Notes: generated by a model not told the origin, from the letters alone. DNA of 64,000 bases from Streptomyces sp. APSN-46.1 (GCF_022815725.1 NZ_JALGRF010000007.1:62001-126000), one strand, 5' to 3'. Numbered from the stretch's first letter, positions 16,622-25,204 are shown. Translations and numbers: made by a program.

Positions 16622-19150
16622 CTACGCGCCGCGCAGCACCGCGCCCGTCCGCTCCCCGGCCAGGGCAACGGCCGCGTCGCGCGCCGCCGTGGACTCCTCG
16701 GCCGTCAGCGTGCGGTCCGGCGCCCGGAAGCGCAGCGCGTACGCGAGGGACTTCTTGCCCTCGCCCACCTGCTCACCGGTGAACACGTCGAACAGCCGCA
16801 GCGACTCCAGCAGTTCACCCGCGCCCTTGCGCAGCGCCGCCTCCACCTCGGAGGCCGGAACCGCCGCGTCGACGATCAGCGCGACGTCCTGGGTCGCCAC
16901 CGGGAAGGTGGAGATCCGGGGCGCCTGGACGGGCTCGCCGCCGGCCGCCGCGAGGCGGTCCAGGTCGAGCTCCATCGCGCTGGTACGGGCCGGCAGGCCC
17001 ATCGCCTTGACGACGCGCGGGTGCAGCTCGCCGGCGTGTCCGATGACGGTCTCCACCCCGTCCAGGGTGACGACCAGCTCGGCGCACCGGCCCGGGTGCC
17101 ACGGGCCGTACTGGCCCTGGCGCACCACGAGCTCCGCACCGGCCTCGACGGCCAGCGAGCGCGCCGCCTCGACGGCGTCCGCCCAGTCGGCCGGGCGGCC
17201 CTTGCCCCACCAGCCGGCCTGCTCACGCGCACCGGCCAGCACGACCGCGGCGTACCGCGGCTGCGCCGGAAGGGCGGCGTCGAGCGTGGCGATCTCCTCG
17301 TCCGTGGGACGGCGGTCGACGGGCAGCCGTACGGCCACACCCGGCTGCGCCGCGGCCCGGAAGACCGAACCGGTCTCGAAGAGCGCGAGGTCGTGGCTGC
17401 CCCGGCTGTCGTTGCGGCGCAGCGCGCCGAGCAGACCCGGCAGCAGCGTGGTGCGCAGCGCCGGCTCCTCGTCGGAGATCGGGTTGACGAGCTTGACCAC
17501 CTGGCGGGCGGCGTCGTGCGCCGGCAGCTGGAGCTGGTCGAAGACGCCCTCGCCGAGGAACGGGTAGCTGAGCGCCTCGACGTAGCCCGCGCCGGCCAGC
17601 GCGCGGCCGACCCGGCGGTGCAGCTGCTGCCGGTCGGTCAGACCGCGGCCGGAGGTCACCTGCGGGAGGGTGGACGGGAGGTTCCCGTAGCCCTCCAGCC
17701 GGATGACCTCCTCGGCGAGGTCGTTGGGCTCGGCGAGGTCGGGCCGCCACGACGGGACGGTGACGACGAGCTCGTCCTGGCCGTAGACGTCGCAGCCGAT
17801 CTCCTGGAGGCGGCGCACGACGGTCTCGCGGCCGTACGCCATGCCCGCGACGCGGTCGGGGTGGTCCGCGCTCATCGCGACGGTGCGCGGGGCGCCCGGG
17901 GCGACGAGCTCGGTGACACCGGCCTCGGCGGTACCGCCCGCGAGCAGCACGAGCAGGTCCACGGTCCGCTGCGCGGCCGCGGCGGCGGCCTGCGGGTCGA
18001 CGCCCCGCTCGAAGCGCTTGGACGCCTCGGAGGACAGCTTCAGGCGGCGGGCGGTGCGCGAGATCGACACGGGGTCGAAGTGCGCGGCCTCGATGACCAC
18101 GTCGGTGGTGCCGGTGACGGCGCCTGTGTCGAGGTCGGTGACGGAGTCGGCGATCTCGGTGTTGGCGCCGCCCATGACACCGGCGAGGCCGATCGGGCCG
18201 CTGTTGTCCGTGATCACCAGGTCCTCGGCGTCGAGCGTGCGCTTGACGCCGTCGAGGGTGGTGAACTTCTCGCCCTGCTCGGCACGGCGGACGCCGATCG
18301 CGCCGTCGAGGCGCGAGCGGTCGTAGGCGTGCAGCGGCTGGCCGAGTTCGAGCATCACGTAGTTGGTGACGTCGACGGCGAGCGAGACCGGGCGCATGCC
18401 CGCCTTCTGCAGGCGCCGGGTGAGCCAGATCGGGGAGCGCGCCTCGGGGTCCAGGCCCGTGACGGTGCGCGCGGTGAAGCGGTCGCAGCCGGTCGGGTCC
18501 TCGACCTTGACGAGGTAGCCGTACGAGTTCGGCGCGGGCACGTCGAGCAGCGCCGGGTCGCGCAGCGGCAGGCCGTACGCGGTGGCGGTCTCACGGGCCA
18601 CGCCGCGCATGGACATGCAGTAGCCGCGGTCCGGGGTGATGTCGATGTCGAGGACCTCGTCGATGAGCTGGAGCAGCTCGATCGCGTCGGTGCCGACCTC
18701 GTACTCCGGCGGCAGCACGATAATGCCGTGCGTGCCGTCGTCGCCCATGCCCAGCTCGTCGCCGGAGCAGATCATGCCGTGCGAGGTCCGGCCGTACGTC
18801 TTGCGCGCGGCGATCGCGAAGTCGCCGGGCAGCACCGCGCCGGGGAGGACCACGACGACCTTGTCGCCGACGGAGAAGTTCCGGGCGCCGCAGACGATCT
18901 CCTGCGGCTCGCCGGTTCCGTTGGCACGGCCGACGTCGACCGTGCAGAAACGGATCGGCTTGCGGAAGCCTTCGAGCTCCTCGATCGTCAGCACCTGGCC
19001 GACGACGAGCGGGCCCTTGAGCCCGCCGCCGAGCTGCTCGACGGTCTCGACCTCCAGGCCGGCGTCGACGAGCTTGGCCGCGACGTCGCGACCGGTTTCA
19101 CCTGCGGGGAGGTCTACGTACTCCCGCAGCCAAGAAAGCGGGACCCGCAT
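16622..19150 (-). CDS. pheT: Phenylalanyl-tRNA synthetase beta subunit
   Basis: 842 aa, full length for the bacterial beta chain. Domains in order: N-terminal EMAP-like tRNA-binding fold (~40-150), B3/B4 editing domain (~210-370), B5 domain (~400-475) and the C-terminal anticodon-binding FDX-ACB domain (~745-840, including ISTFPVATQDVALIVD). It forms the alpha2-beta2 enzyme with PheS. The ATG overlaps the pheS stop (19150-19152), so the subunits are translationally coupled. Confidence 0.97.
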   Translation of the reverse strand: MRVPLSWLREYVDLPAGETGRDVAAKLVDAGLEVETVEQLGGGLKGPLVVGQVLTIEELEGFRKPIRFCTVDVGRANGTGEPQEIVCGARNFSVGDKVVVVLPGAVLPGDFAIAARKTYGRTSHGMICSGDELGMGDDGTHGIIVLPPEYEVGTDAIELLQLIDEVLDIDITPDRGYCMSMRGVARETATAYGLPLRDPALLDVPAPNSYGYLVKVEDPTGCDRFTARTVTGLDPEARSPIWLTRRLQKAGMRPVSLAVDVTNYVMLELGQPLHAYDRSRLDGAIGVRRAEQGEKFTTLDGVKRTLDAEDLVITDNSGPIGLAGVMGGANTEIADSVTDLDTGAVTGTTDVVIEAAHFDPVSISRTARRLKLSSEASKRFERGVDPQAAAAAAQRTVDLLVLLAGGTAEAGVTELVAPGAPRTVAMSADHPDRVAGMAYGRETVVRRLQEIGCDVYGQDELVVTVPSWRPDLAEPNDLAEEVIRLEGYGNLPSTLPQVTSGRGLTDRQQLHRRVGRALAGAGYVEALSYPFLGEGVFDQLQLPAHDAARQVVKLVNPISDEEPALRTTLLPGLLGALRRNDSRGSHDLALFETGSVFRAAAQPGVAVRLPVDRRPTDEEIATLDAALPAQPRYAAVVLAGAREQAGWWGKGRPADWADAVEAARSLAVEAGAELVVRQGQYGPWHPGRCAELVVTLDGVETVIGHAGELHPRVVKAMGLPARTSAMELDLDRLAAAGGEPVQAPRISTFPVATQDVALIVDAAVPASEVEAALRKGAGELLESLRLFDVFTGEQVGEGKKSLAYALRFRAPDRTLTAEESTAARDAAVALAGERTGAVLRGA

Positions 19151-20277
19151 CAGATCTCCATCCCGAACGGCCGGGTGAAGCGCACGTCACCCTCGACCAT
19201 GTCTCGCATGTCTTCGACGTTGTGGCGGAACATCAGCATCCGCTCGATGCCGAACCCGAAGGCGAATCCGCTGTACTTCTCGGGGTCCACACCGCAGGCG
19301 ATGAGCACCTTGGGGTTGACCATGCCGCAGCCGCCGAGCTCGATCCAGCCCTCGCTGGAGCAGGTACGGCACGGGCGGTCGGGGTTGCCCACCGACTCGC
19401 CGCGGCACACGTAGCACTGCATGTCCATCTCGGCGGACGGCTCGGTGAAGGGGAAGAAGTGCGGGCGCAGGCGCGTGGTGGTGCCCTCGCCGAACAGCTC
19501 CTGGACCATGTGGTCCATGGTGCCCTTGAGGTCCGCCATGGTCAGGCCCTCGTCCACGGCGAGCAGCTCGACCTGGTGGAAGACCGGGGTGTGCGTGGCG
19601 TCGAGCTCGTCGGTGCGGTAGACCCGCCCCGGGCAGACGATGTAGACGGGGGGCTTGCGCTCCAGCAGCGAGCGCGCCTGCACCGGGGAGGTGTGGGTGC
19701 GCAGCACGACACCGGACTCGTCGCCCTCGGTGCCGTCCGGCCCCTTGACGAAGAAGGTGTCCTGCATCTGGCGCGCGGGGTGGTCGGGCGTGAAGTTGAG
19801 GGCGTCGAAGTTGAACCACTCCGCCTCGACCTCGGGGCCCTCCGCGACCTCGTACCCCATGGCCACGAAGATGTCCGCGATGCGGTCCATCAGCGTGGTC
19901 AGGGGGTGCCGGGCGCCGGCGGGCACGCGGTCGTGGGGCAGCGTGACGTCCACCGCCTCCTCGACCAGCACCCGCTCGTCGCGCTCGGCCTCCAGCTCGA
20001 CCGTGCGGGCCCCGAAGGCCTTGTTCACGGCGCCGCGGGCCTGGCCGACGCGCTTGCCCGCCTCGGCCTTGGCCTGGGGCGGCAGGGCGCCGATCTCGCG
20101 GTTGGCGAGCGCCAGGGGCGAGCGGTCGCCCATGTGCGCGGTCTTCGCCTCGCGGAGCTCGTCGAGGTCGCCGGCGGACGCGAAGGCGGCGAGCGCCTCG
20201 TCCCGCATGCGCTCGATCTCTTCCGGTTTCAGTGCCTCGACCTCGACAGGGTCGTACGACTTGTTCGGTGCCGACAT
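19150..20277 (-). CDS. pheS: Phenylalanyl-tRNA synthetase alpha subunit
   Basis: 375 aa class-II synthetase catalytic chain. An N-terminal coiled coil (~1-90) is followed by motif 1/2 regions (HTSPVQAR, RPHFFPFTEPSAE) and motif 3 (GFGIERMLM). A Cys cluster, CYVCRG and CRTC, sits between motifs 2 and 3 and may bind zinc. I chose the ATG at 20277; the frame stays open 26 codons further but that part is not conserved in type. No Phe-rich leader peptide is visible upstream. Confidence 0.96.
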   Translation of the reverse strand: MSAPNKSYDPVEVEALKPEEIERMRDEALAAFASAGDLDELREAKTAHMGDRSPLALANREIGALPPQAKAEAGKRVGQARGAVNKAFGARTVELEAERDERVLVEEAVDVTLPHDRVPAGARHPLTTLMDRIADIFVAMGYEVAEGPEVEAEWFNFDALNFTPDHPARQMQDTFFVKGPDGTEGDESGVVLRTHTSPVQARSLLERKPPVYIVCPGRVYRTDELDATHTPVFHQVELLAVDEGLTMADLKGTMDHMVQELFGEGTTTRLRPHFFPFTEPSAEMDMQCYVCRGESVGNPDRPCRTCSSEGWIELGGCGMVNPKVLIACGVDPEKYSGFAFGFGIERMLMFRHNVEDMRDMVEGDVRFTRPFGMEI

Positions 20278-20442
20278 CTCTTCCCGTACTTCCGATGGCT
20301 GGCTGGTGGATCCCCGCGCGACACGCTCGACACTCTCGACCGACACGTTCTGCACACGGACACAAAGGTGCCAAAGGACGAGTCTAAAGGCCGCTGGGGG
20401 TGATGGAGGCCCGTGGGCCGCCTGGCGAGACGCTCCGCAGGG

Positions 20443-21789
20443 CTACTGCGTGAGGTAGGCCGGGGCGGCGACGGGCAGGATAAATCGGAACTCGGCGCCT
20501 CCGCCGGGCCCGCGGCCGACCGTGATGGTGCCGCCGTGGGCCTCCACGATGCCCTTGACGATGTACAGGCCCAGGCCGGTGCCGCCGCGCTTGCTCCCCC
20601 GCCAGAAGCGGGTGAAGACGCGGCCCATCGACTCCTCGGGGATCCCGGGGCCTTCGTCGGTCACGGTGACGGCGGTTCCCTTCTCATGCGGCGATACGTC
20701 GATGGTGACCGTTCCGTCGCCGTGCCGCACCGCATTTTCGAGGAGGTTGCCGAGGATCTGGTCGATCTTGTCCGGATCGGCCCACAGATCGGGGAGCGGG
20801 CGGCTGACGCGCACGAGGAACCGGTCGGGGGCCTGGCCGTTCGCCGTGAGGGCCTGGACGTGCCGGGCCACGGCGGTGGCGAGATCGACGGGCTGGCGGC
20901 GCACCTCCAGCCGCCCGGAGTCGATGCGGGAGATGTCGAGGAGCTCGGCGATCAGCCGGGTGACGCGGTTGGCGTCGGCGTCGACGGTCTCCAGCATCAG
21001 CCGCTTCTGGTCGTCGGTGAACCGCTCCCACTTGGCGAGCAGCGTCGCCGTGAAGCCCTTGACGGAGGTGAGCGGGGAGCGCAGCTCGTGGGCCACGGTC
21101 GCGATCAGCTCGGCGTGGCTGCGCTCGGTGCGGCGCCGGGCCTCGGTGCCCCGCAGGGTGACCACGAGGCGGCGCAGCGGGCCCGTGGGGTGCGTACGGA
21201 CGTAGCTGGCGGATACGAGCACCTCGCGGCCGCCGGGGAGCAGCAGGTTCCGCTCGGGCTGCCCGCGCCGGGTGGCGAGGCCCCCGTACGGATCGGTCAG
21301 CGCCCACCAGCGGCGGCCTTCGAGGTCCTCCAGCGGGAGCGCGGAGTCGATGCGGGTACCGAGGGCCTGGGCGGGGTCAATCGCGGTCATCCGGGCCGCG
21401 ACCCGGTTGAAGCAGATGACCCGCCCGGTGTCGTCGGCGATGACGAGCCCGTCGGGCAGGTCGTCGGGGTCGACCGCGAAGCCGGTCCCCTCGCCGGGGG
21501 CGGCGGCCGGGGAGCCCGGGCCGGTGCTCTGCCGGGGGAGGCCGGTGCGGGCGCCGGGGGCGGAGGCCGGCCGGCGGGCGCCGGGGCTGCTGCCGCGCCC
21601 GGAGTCCGCCGCTTGCGGCGGTACGCCGCGCAGCGCGTCCGGGGCGCCGGGGTGCCCGCTCGCGGGGGCCTGCGCGGCTTCGCCGCCGGCCGGGCCGGGC
21701 CCGCAGGGTTCGGGGGTGTCCCGGAACCGTTCCTCGGCCGCGTCAGCGGCTTCCGCGGCCCCCGGCGAGCTGTTCGTACCGACGGTCAT
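20443..21789 (-). CDS. Orphan sensor histidine kinase with PAS domain
   Basis: 448 aa. Residues ~1-95 are a disordered Pro/Gly/Ala-rich segment. A PAS domain follows (PDGLVIADDTGRVICFNRVA), then HisKA with the phospho-acceptor in VAHELRSPLTSVKG, and HATPase_c with N box NLLENAVRHG, DEGPGIPE and GTGLGLYIVKG. No transmembrane segment is evident, so it should sense something in the cytoplasm. No response regulator is adjacent. Lies between pheS and an rRNA-methyltransferase-type gene, an arrangement I also recall from S. coelicolor. Signal unknown. Confidence 0.88.
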   Translation of the reverse strand: MTVGTNSSPGAAEAADAAEERFRDTPEPCGPGPAGGEAAQAPASGHPGAPDALRGVPPQAADSGRGSSPGARRPASAPGARTGLPRQSTGPGSPAAAPGEGTGFAVDPDDLPDGLVIADDTGRVICFNRVAARMTAIDPAQALGTRIDSALPLEDLEGRRWWALTDPYGGLATRRGQPERNLLLPGGREVLVSASYVRTHPTGPLRRLVVTLRGTEARRRTERSHAELIATVAHELRSPLTSVKGFTATLLAKWERFTDDQKRLMLETVDADANRVTRLIAELLDISRIDSGRLEVRRQPVDLATAVARHVQALTANGQAPDRFLVRVSRPLPDLWADPDKIDQILGNLLENAVRHGDGTVTIDVSPHEKGTAVTVTDEGPGIPEESMGRVFTRFWRGSKRGGTGLGLYIVKGIVEAHGGTITVGRGPGGGAEFRFILPVAAPAYLTQ

Positions 21790-21844
21790 GTCCCCGTACC
21801 CCACATCTCCGAGTAGCGCAGTGGGCCCCCGGGCCGCCACATTA

Positions 21845-22708
21845 CTAGCTGGGAGTCACAGAGCGGCACCCTCCGGGAGCCCGCTGTGCACGCGCGGAGG
21901 CGTAGAGGCACACGGCGGCGGCCGTGGCGAGGTTCAGGCTCTCCGCCTTGCCGTGGATCGGGACCCGCACCACGGCGTCCGCGAGCGCCCGGGTCTCCTC
22001 GGGCAGGCCCCAGGCCTCGTTGCCGAAGACCCAGGCCGAGGGGCCGCCCATGGTGCCCGCGTCGAGCTCGGCGTCGAGGTCGTCCTCGCCGGCCCCGTCG
22101 GCCGCGAGGATCCGTACGCCCGCTGCCCGCAGCCCCTCGACGGCCTGCTCCACCGGCACGCCGACCGCGACCGGGAGGTGGAAGAGGGAGCCCACGGAGG
22201 CCCGTACCGACTTCGGGTTGTACGGGTCCACCGAGGCGTCGGTGAGCACCACGGCGTCGGCGCCCGCGGCGTCCGCGCAGCGCAGCACCGTACCGGCGTT
22301 GCCGGGGTCGCGGACGTGCGCGAGGACGGCGACCAGCTTGGGCCGGCCCTTGAGGATGTCCTCGAAGGGGGAGTCGAGGAAGTGGCAGACGCCGACCAGG
22401 CCCTGCGGGGTGACGGTCTGCGAGACCTCCGCGAGCACCTCGTCGGAGGCGTAGTGGACGCGGGCGCCGGCGGCGGTCGCGGCCTCGACGATGTCGGCGT
22501 AGCGCTCGGCGGCCTCGACGGTGGCGAACAGCTCGATCAGGGTCGCGCCCTCGGTCCCGCGGTGCGCCACGGCCTCGCGGACCGCCTGCGGGCCCTCGGC
22601 GATGAACCGGCGCTCCTTGGTGCGGAAGTTGCGCCGTGCCAGCCGCCTGGCGGCGGCCACCCGGGGGGACCGGGGGGAGATCAGCTCGGCGGGGGCGGGG
22701 GTACCCAT
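21845..22708 (-). CDS. TrmH/SpoU-family RNA 2'-O-methyltransferase
   Basis: 287 aa. An N-terminal substrate-binding domain (~20-100) precedes the knotted SPOUT domain with motif 1 (VRDPGNAGTVLRCADA), motif 2 (VFGNEAWGLP) and motif 3 (IHGKAESLNLATA). These residues bind SAM and form the trefoil knot. Likely target is a ribose 2'-OH in 23S rRNA; the exact nucleotide cannot be read. It lies downstream of the infC-rpmI-rplT operon, after a terminator hairpin. Confidence 0.85.
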   Translation of the reverse strand: MGTPAPAELISPRSPRVAAARRLARRNFRTKERRFIAEGPQAVREAVAHRGTEGATLIELFATVEAAERYADIVEAATAAGARVHYASDEVLAEVSQTVTPQGLVGVCHFLDSPFEDILKGRPKLVAVLAHVRDPGNAGTVLRCADAAGADAVVLTDASVDPYNPKSVRASVGSLFHLPVAVGVPVEQAVEGLRAAGVRILAADGAGEDDLDAELDAGTMGGPSAWVFGNEAWGLPEETRALADAVVRVPIHGKAESLNLATAAAVCLYASARAQRAPGGCRSVTPS

Positions 22709-22741
22709 GGCGGTCGGCTCGCTTCCGTACGTACTGCGGGT

Positions 22742-22786
22742 GAAAACAGGTGGTCCGCGAAAACAGGTGGTCCGTGAAAACAGGTG
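22742..22786. repeat. 17-bp tandem repeat, about 2.7 copies
   Basis: Units GAAAACAGGTGGTCCGC at 22742-22758 and 22759-22775 (last base differs) and a partial unit at 22776-22786. It lies between the TrmH gene start and the rplT terminator, so it may contain or neighbour the TrmH promoter. Confidence 0.8.
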
Positions 22787-22797
22787 TCACAACGCAC

Positions 22798-22826
22798 GGA
22801 CCCGCAGGCACAGGGCCTGCGGGTCC
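22798..22826 (-). terminator. Terminator after rplT
   Basis: A perfect 12-bp stem (GGACCCGCAGGC/GCCTGCGGGTCC) with a 5-base loop lies 56 bp beyond the rplT stop. It lacks a long U tract, as is common in Streptomyces. It separates infC-rpmI-rplT from the methyltransferase gene. Confidence 0.75.
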
Positions 22827-22881
22827 GGGCTGAAGCCAGTGAAGGGCTTGCTGCTCGCGAAGCGTGACGCTTAGGCGGCGC

Positions 22882-23274
22882 TTAGGCGGCGGCGGGGGCC
22901 TTCGGGGCGTTCACGTCGGCCGGAAGCGCCTTCTGCGCAACCTCGACGAGCGCGGCGAACGCGTTGGCGTCGTTGACGGCCAGCTCCGCGAGGATCTTGC
23001 GGTCCACCTCGATGTTGGCGGCCTTCAGACCCTGGATGAGGCGGTTGTACGTCATGCCGTTCTGGCGGGCAGCGGCGTTGATGCGCTGGATCCACAGCTG
23101 ACGGAAGTCGCCCTTGCGCTTCTTGCGGTCGTTGAAGTTGTAGACCAGCGAGTGGGTGACCTGCTCCTTGGCCTTGCGGTACAGGCGCGAACGCTGACCG
23201 CGGTAGCCGGAGGCAGCCTCGAGGATCGCCCGGCGCTTCTTGTGGGCGTTTACTGCCCGCTTGACGCGTGCCAC
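22882..23274 (-). CDS. rplT: Ribosomal protein L20 (bL20)
   Basis: 130 aa, basic N-terminal half, with the typical start ARVKRAVNAHKKRR and core RLWIQRINAAARQNG-type region (here LWIQRINAAARQNGMTYN). GTG start with AAGGAG upstream. Binds 23S rRNA early in 50S assembly and in some bacteria represses its own operon through the infC leader. The C-terminal Ala/Pro extension is a few residues longer than in E. coli. Confidence 0.97.
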   Translation of the reverse strand: MARVKRAVNAHKKRRAILEAASGYRGQRSRLYRKAKEQVTHSLVYNFNDRKKRKGDFRQLWIQRINAAARQNGMTYNRLIQGLKAANIEVDRKILAELAVNDANAFAALVEVAQKALPADVNAPKAPAAA

Positions 23275-23377
23275 TTTTTACTCCTTGTAGCGGGGCCGTG
23301 GGTGTCTTCACACGGCCCGAAATTCGATGGGGTCCCGGTGGTCATGGCGTCCCGCTCCCGGCAGGGGAGCGGAGACG

Positions 23378-23572
23378 TCAGATGCCGAGAAGCTTCTTGA
23401 TCTTCGCGGCGTCGCCCGGGGCCATCTCCGCGGTGCCGGTGAGGCGACGCGTCAGCTTGGACGACTTGTGCTCGAGCAGGTGGCGCTTACCGGCGCGCTC
23501 GCGCAGGATCTTGCCGGAGCCGGTGACCTTGAAGCGCTTCTTGGTACCGCTGTGCGTCTTGTTCTTCGGCAT
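23378..23572 (-). CDS. rpmI: Ribosomal protein L35 (bL35)
   Basis: 64 aa, usual length, beginning MPKNKTHSGTKKRF and ending in MAPGDAAKIKKLLG. Strongly basic. Middle gene of infC-rpmI-rplT, with 103 bp to rplT and 111 bp from infC. Confidence 0.97.
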   Translation of the reverse strand: MPKNKTHSGTKKRFKVTGSGKILRERAGKRHLLEHKSSKLTRRLTGTAEMAPGDAAKIKKLLGI

Positions 23573-23683
23573 GGCGCCGTTCTCTCCTCGTCGGTGGCGC
23601 TCCCGCCGGTCCGGTCCGCTTGCGGGACCGGGCTCGCGGGAGCGTCATGTTGTGTCGGTGACCCGGGACGGGCTGTCCCTGGA

Positions 23684-24388
23684 TCAGGCCTCGGCGGATG
23701 CCTCGTCGGAGGCGGCAGCCTCGGCGTCCTCGGCAACCTCGGCAGAGGCGACCTCGATGTCCTGCGCCTCGACGGCGGCTTCCTCGGAGGGAGCCTCCTC
23801 GTCGGTGGCGGAGACACCCTGGCGCTCGGCCTTGCGGGCGGCCTGCGCCTCGCGGGCTTCGGCCATCGCCTCGGTCTTCTTCTTGTGCGGACCGAGGACC
23901 ATGATCATGTTTCGGCCGTCCTGCTTCGGGTTCGACTCGATGAACCCGAGGTCCTCGACGTCCGAAGCGAGACGCTGCAGCAGTCGGTAGCCGAGTTCCG
24001 GCCGGGACTGCTCGCGACCACGGAACATGATCGTGATCTTGACCTTGTCGCCCTGCTTGAGGAACCGAACGACGTGACCCTTCTTGGTGTCATAGTCGTG
24101 CGGGTCGATCTTCGGCCGGAGCTTCATTTCCTTGATGACCGTGTGCGCCTGGTTCTTGCGCGCCTCACGGGCCTTCATGGCCGACTCGTACTTGAACTTG
24201 CCGTAGTCCATGAGCTTGCAGACCGGCGGGCGTGCAGACGCCGCGACCTCGACCAGGTCCAGGTCGTACTCCTGCGCGAGCTCAAGCGCCTTCGCAAGCG
24301 GGACGATGCCCACCTGTTCGCCGCTGGGACCGACGAGTCGCACCTCAGGGACACGAATCCGATCGTTGATGCGGGGCTCGGTGCTGAT
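23684..24388 (-). CDS. infC: Translation initiation factor IF-3, probable AUC start
   Basis: About 234 aa. IF3 N-domain (RINDRIRVPEVRLVGPSGEQ) and C-domain (LRPKIDPHDYDTKKGHV, FRGREQSRPELG) are followed by an acidic Ala/Glu-rich tail of ~65 residues typical of Streptomyces. No ATG, GTG or TTG is well placed. The only upstream candidate, a GTG at 24412, would put the SD-like GAGGAGG (24393-24399) inside the coding region. An ATC codon at 24386-24388 follows that GAGGAGG by four bases and begins the conserved STEPRIND sequence. IF3 genes of other bacteria are known to use AUU/AUC-type starts for autoregulation, so I take ATC as the start. Confidence 0.85.
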   Translation of the reverse strand: MSTEPRINDRIRVPEVRLVGPSGEQVGIVPLAKALELAQEYDLDLVEVAASARPPVCKLMDYGKFKYESAMKAREARKNQAHTVIKEMKLRPKIDPHDYDTKKGHVVRFLKQGDKVKITIMFRGREQSRPELGYRLLQRLASDVEDLGFIESNPKQDGRNMIMVLGPHKKKTEAMAEAREAQAARKAERQGVSATDEEAPSEEAAVEAQDIEVASAEVAEDAEAAASDEASAEA

Positions 24389-24680
24389 GGATCCTCCTCG
24401 GTAGCACCACACGACTGCCTGGCAGACAGCCGCTGACGTTTGTTGTCGTCAGACCAACCGCGGCGGAACACAAAAATGCCCCGCCGGGCACAGGCAGGGG
24501 CTCCAACACAACCGGAGCACCTCCGCATGCGAACCGCGGGGCGCAACTCGGGCAGCTTTCCATCGTCCGTACGGAACGATGGATACCGCCTGACCGGATG
24601 ACCCGCCACCCCGGAGGGCAGTCAGGTGGGAGATCGGAGCCTCCACTTGTGGGCCGGGCACATCAGTGTCCGGCCGGTCG
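24389..24680 (-). promoter_or_regulatory. Long 5' leader of infC-rpmI-rplT
   Basis: About 290 nt lie between the probable transcription start (~24680) and the infC start. The leader contains a near-palindromic hairpin around 24558-24580 (CCATCGT... ACGATGG) and the T-tract hairpin at 24472-24501. Leaders of this operon regulate expression by L20 binding or attenuation in other bacteria. A 13-codon frame (24622-24663) is present but has no ribosome site. Confidence 0.55.
24472..24501 (-). terminator. Attenuator-like intrinsic terminator in the infC leader
   Basis: Read on the minus strand, the RNA forms a stem GCCCC(U)GCC with GGCGGGGC around a UGUGCCC loop, followed directly by AUUUUUG. This is the best U-tract terminator in the window. 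It lies about 83 nt before infC, inside its transcription unit, so it should act as an attenuator. Confidence 0.65.
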
Positions 24681-24686
24681 AAGTAC

Positions 24687-24692
24687 ATACTA
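24687..24692 (-). promoter_or_regulatory. Extended -10 promoter of the infC operon (TGC-TAGTAT)
   Basis: TAGTAT preceded by TGC gives an extended -10 element; a -35 match is weak. It is the only AT-rich hexamer between infC and the divergent DUF1844 gene that faces infC. Confidence 0.5.
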
Positions 24693-24722
24693 GCACCCGC
24701 GTGACAAGCCCGCCGCACGGCA

Positions 24723-24728
24723 TATCGT
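24723..24728 (+). promoter_or_regulatory. -10 box (TATCGT) of the DUF1844 gene, leaderless
   Basis: TATCGT ends seven bases before the ATG at 24736 and there is no Shine-Dalgarno, so transcription probably begins at the start codon. It lies 30 bp from the divergent infC promoter. Confidence 0.55.
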
Positions 24729-24735
24729 GGGGCGC

Positions 24736-25119
24736 ATGACTGACGCGACGCCCTCCACCATTGACTCCGCCGATTCCGACCAGGCCCCCGACTACGACGC
24801 CATGACCCGCGACATCGCGGACGTGCCCGCGGTCGAGGTGATCACCACGGTGGCCGTGCACCTGCTGAGCGCCGCGGCGGTCAACCTGGGTCTGGACAAG
24901 CCGGACTCCGAGCACAAGGACCTCGACGAGGCCCGCAAGCTGATCACGGCCCTGGCCGGCCTGGTCACGGCGAGCGCCACCGAGATCAGCTCCTTCCACG
25001 CCGCCCCGCTCCGCGACGGTCTGAAGTCACTGCAGCTCGCCTTCCGCGAGGCCTCGATCGTGCCGGACGAGCCGGGCCAGGGCCCGGGCGAGAAGTTCAC
25101 GGGCCCGGTGTACGCCTGA
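24736..25119 (+). CDS. DUF1844 protein
   Basis: 127 aa. The core (VPAVEVITTVAVHLLSAAAVNLGL, then DLDEARKLITALAGLV) matches DUF1844, a small helical family conserved near infC in actinobacteria and of unknown function. The C-terminus is acidic and Pro/Gly-rich. An alternative GTG lies three codons upstream. It is transcribed divergently from infC and closed by a strong terminator at 25138. Confidence 0.85.
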   Translation: MTDATPSTIDSADSDQAPDYDAMTRDIADVPAVEVITTVAVHLLSAAAVNLGLDKPDSEHKDLDEARKLITALAGLVTASATEISSFHAAPLRDGLKSLQLAFREASIVPDEPGQGPGEKFTGPVYA

Positions 25120-25137
25120 GCGCGTCCACGCAGGGGA

Positions 25138-25173
25138 GAAGGAGGCCGGGGCGTGACCGCCCCGGCCTCCTTC
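25138..25173. terminator. Strong hairpin terminator after the DUF1844 gene
   Basis: A 16-bp perfect stem (25138-25153 with 25158-25173, loop TGAC) is followed by TTCGTTT. It lies between convergent genes (DUF1844 and sseB-like) and may serve both. Confidence 0.85.
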
Positions 25174-25204
25174 TTCGTTTAGGGGCTTCGCTTACGGGCT
25201 TCGC

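Noticed and set aside
16391..19414. Very long open frame on the plus strand opposite pheT
   Set aside because: It is antisense to a clearly conserved pheT, has His/Gly/Arg/Asp-rich composition typical of GC-rich shadow frames and no family motif.
20278..20442. Phe-attenuation leader or T-box before pheS
   Set aside because: No Phe-rich peptide, no T-box-like conserved motif and no antiterminator/terminator pair found.
24622..24663. 13-codon leader peptide in the infC leader
   Set aside because: No Shine-Dalgarno and no biased codon run that would explain attenuation, so I only note it.
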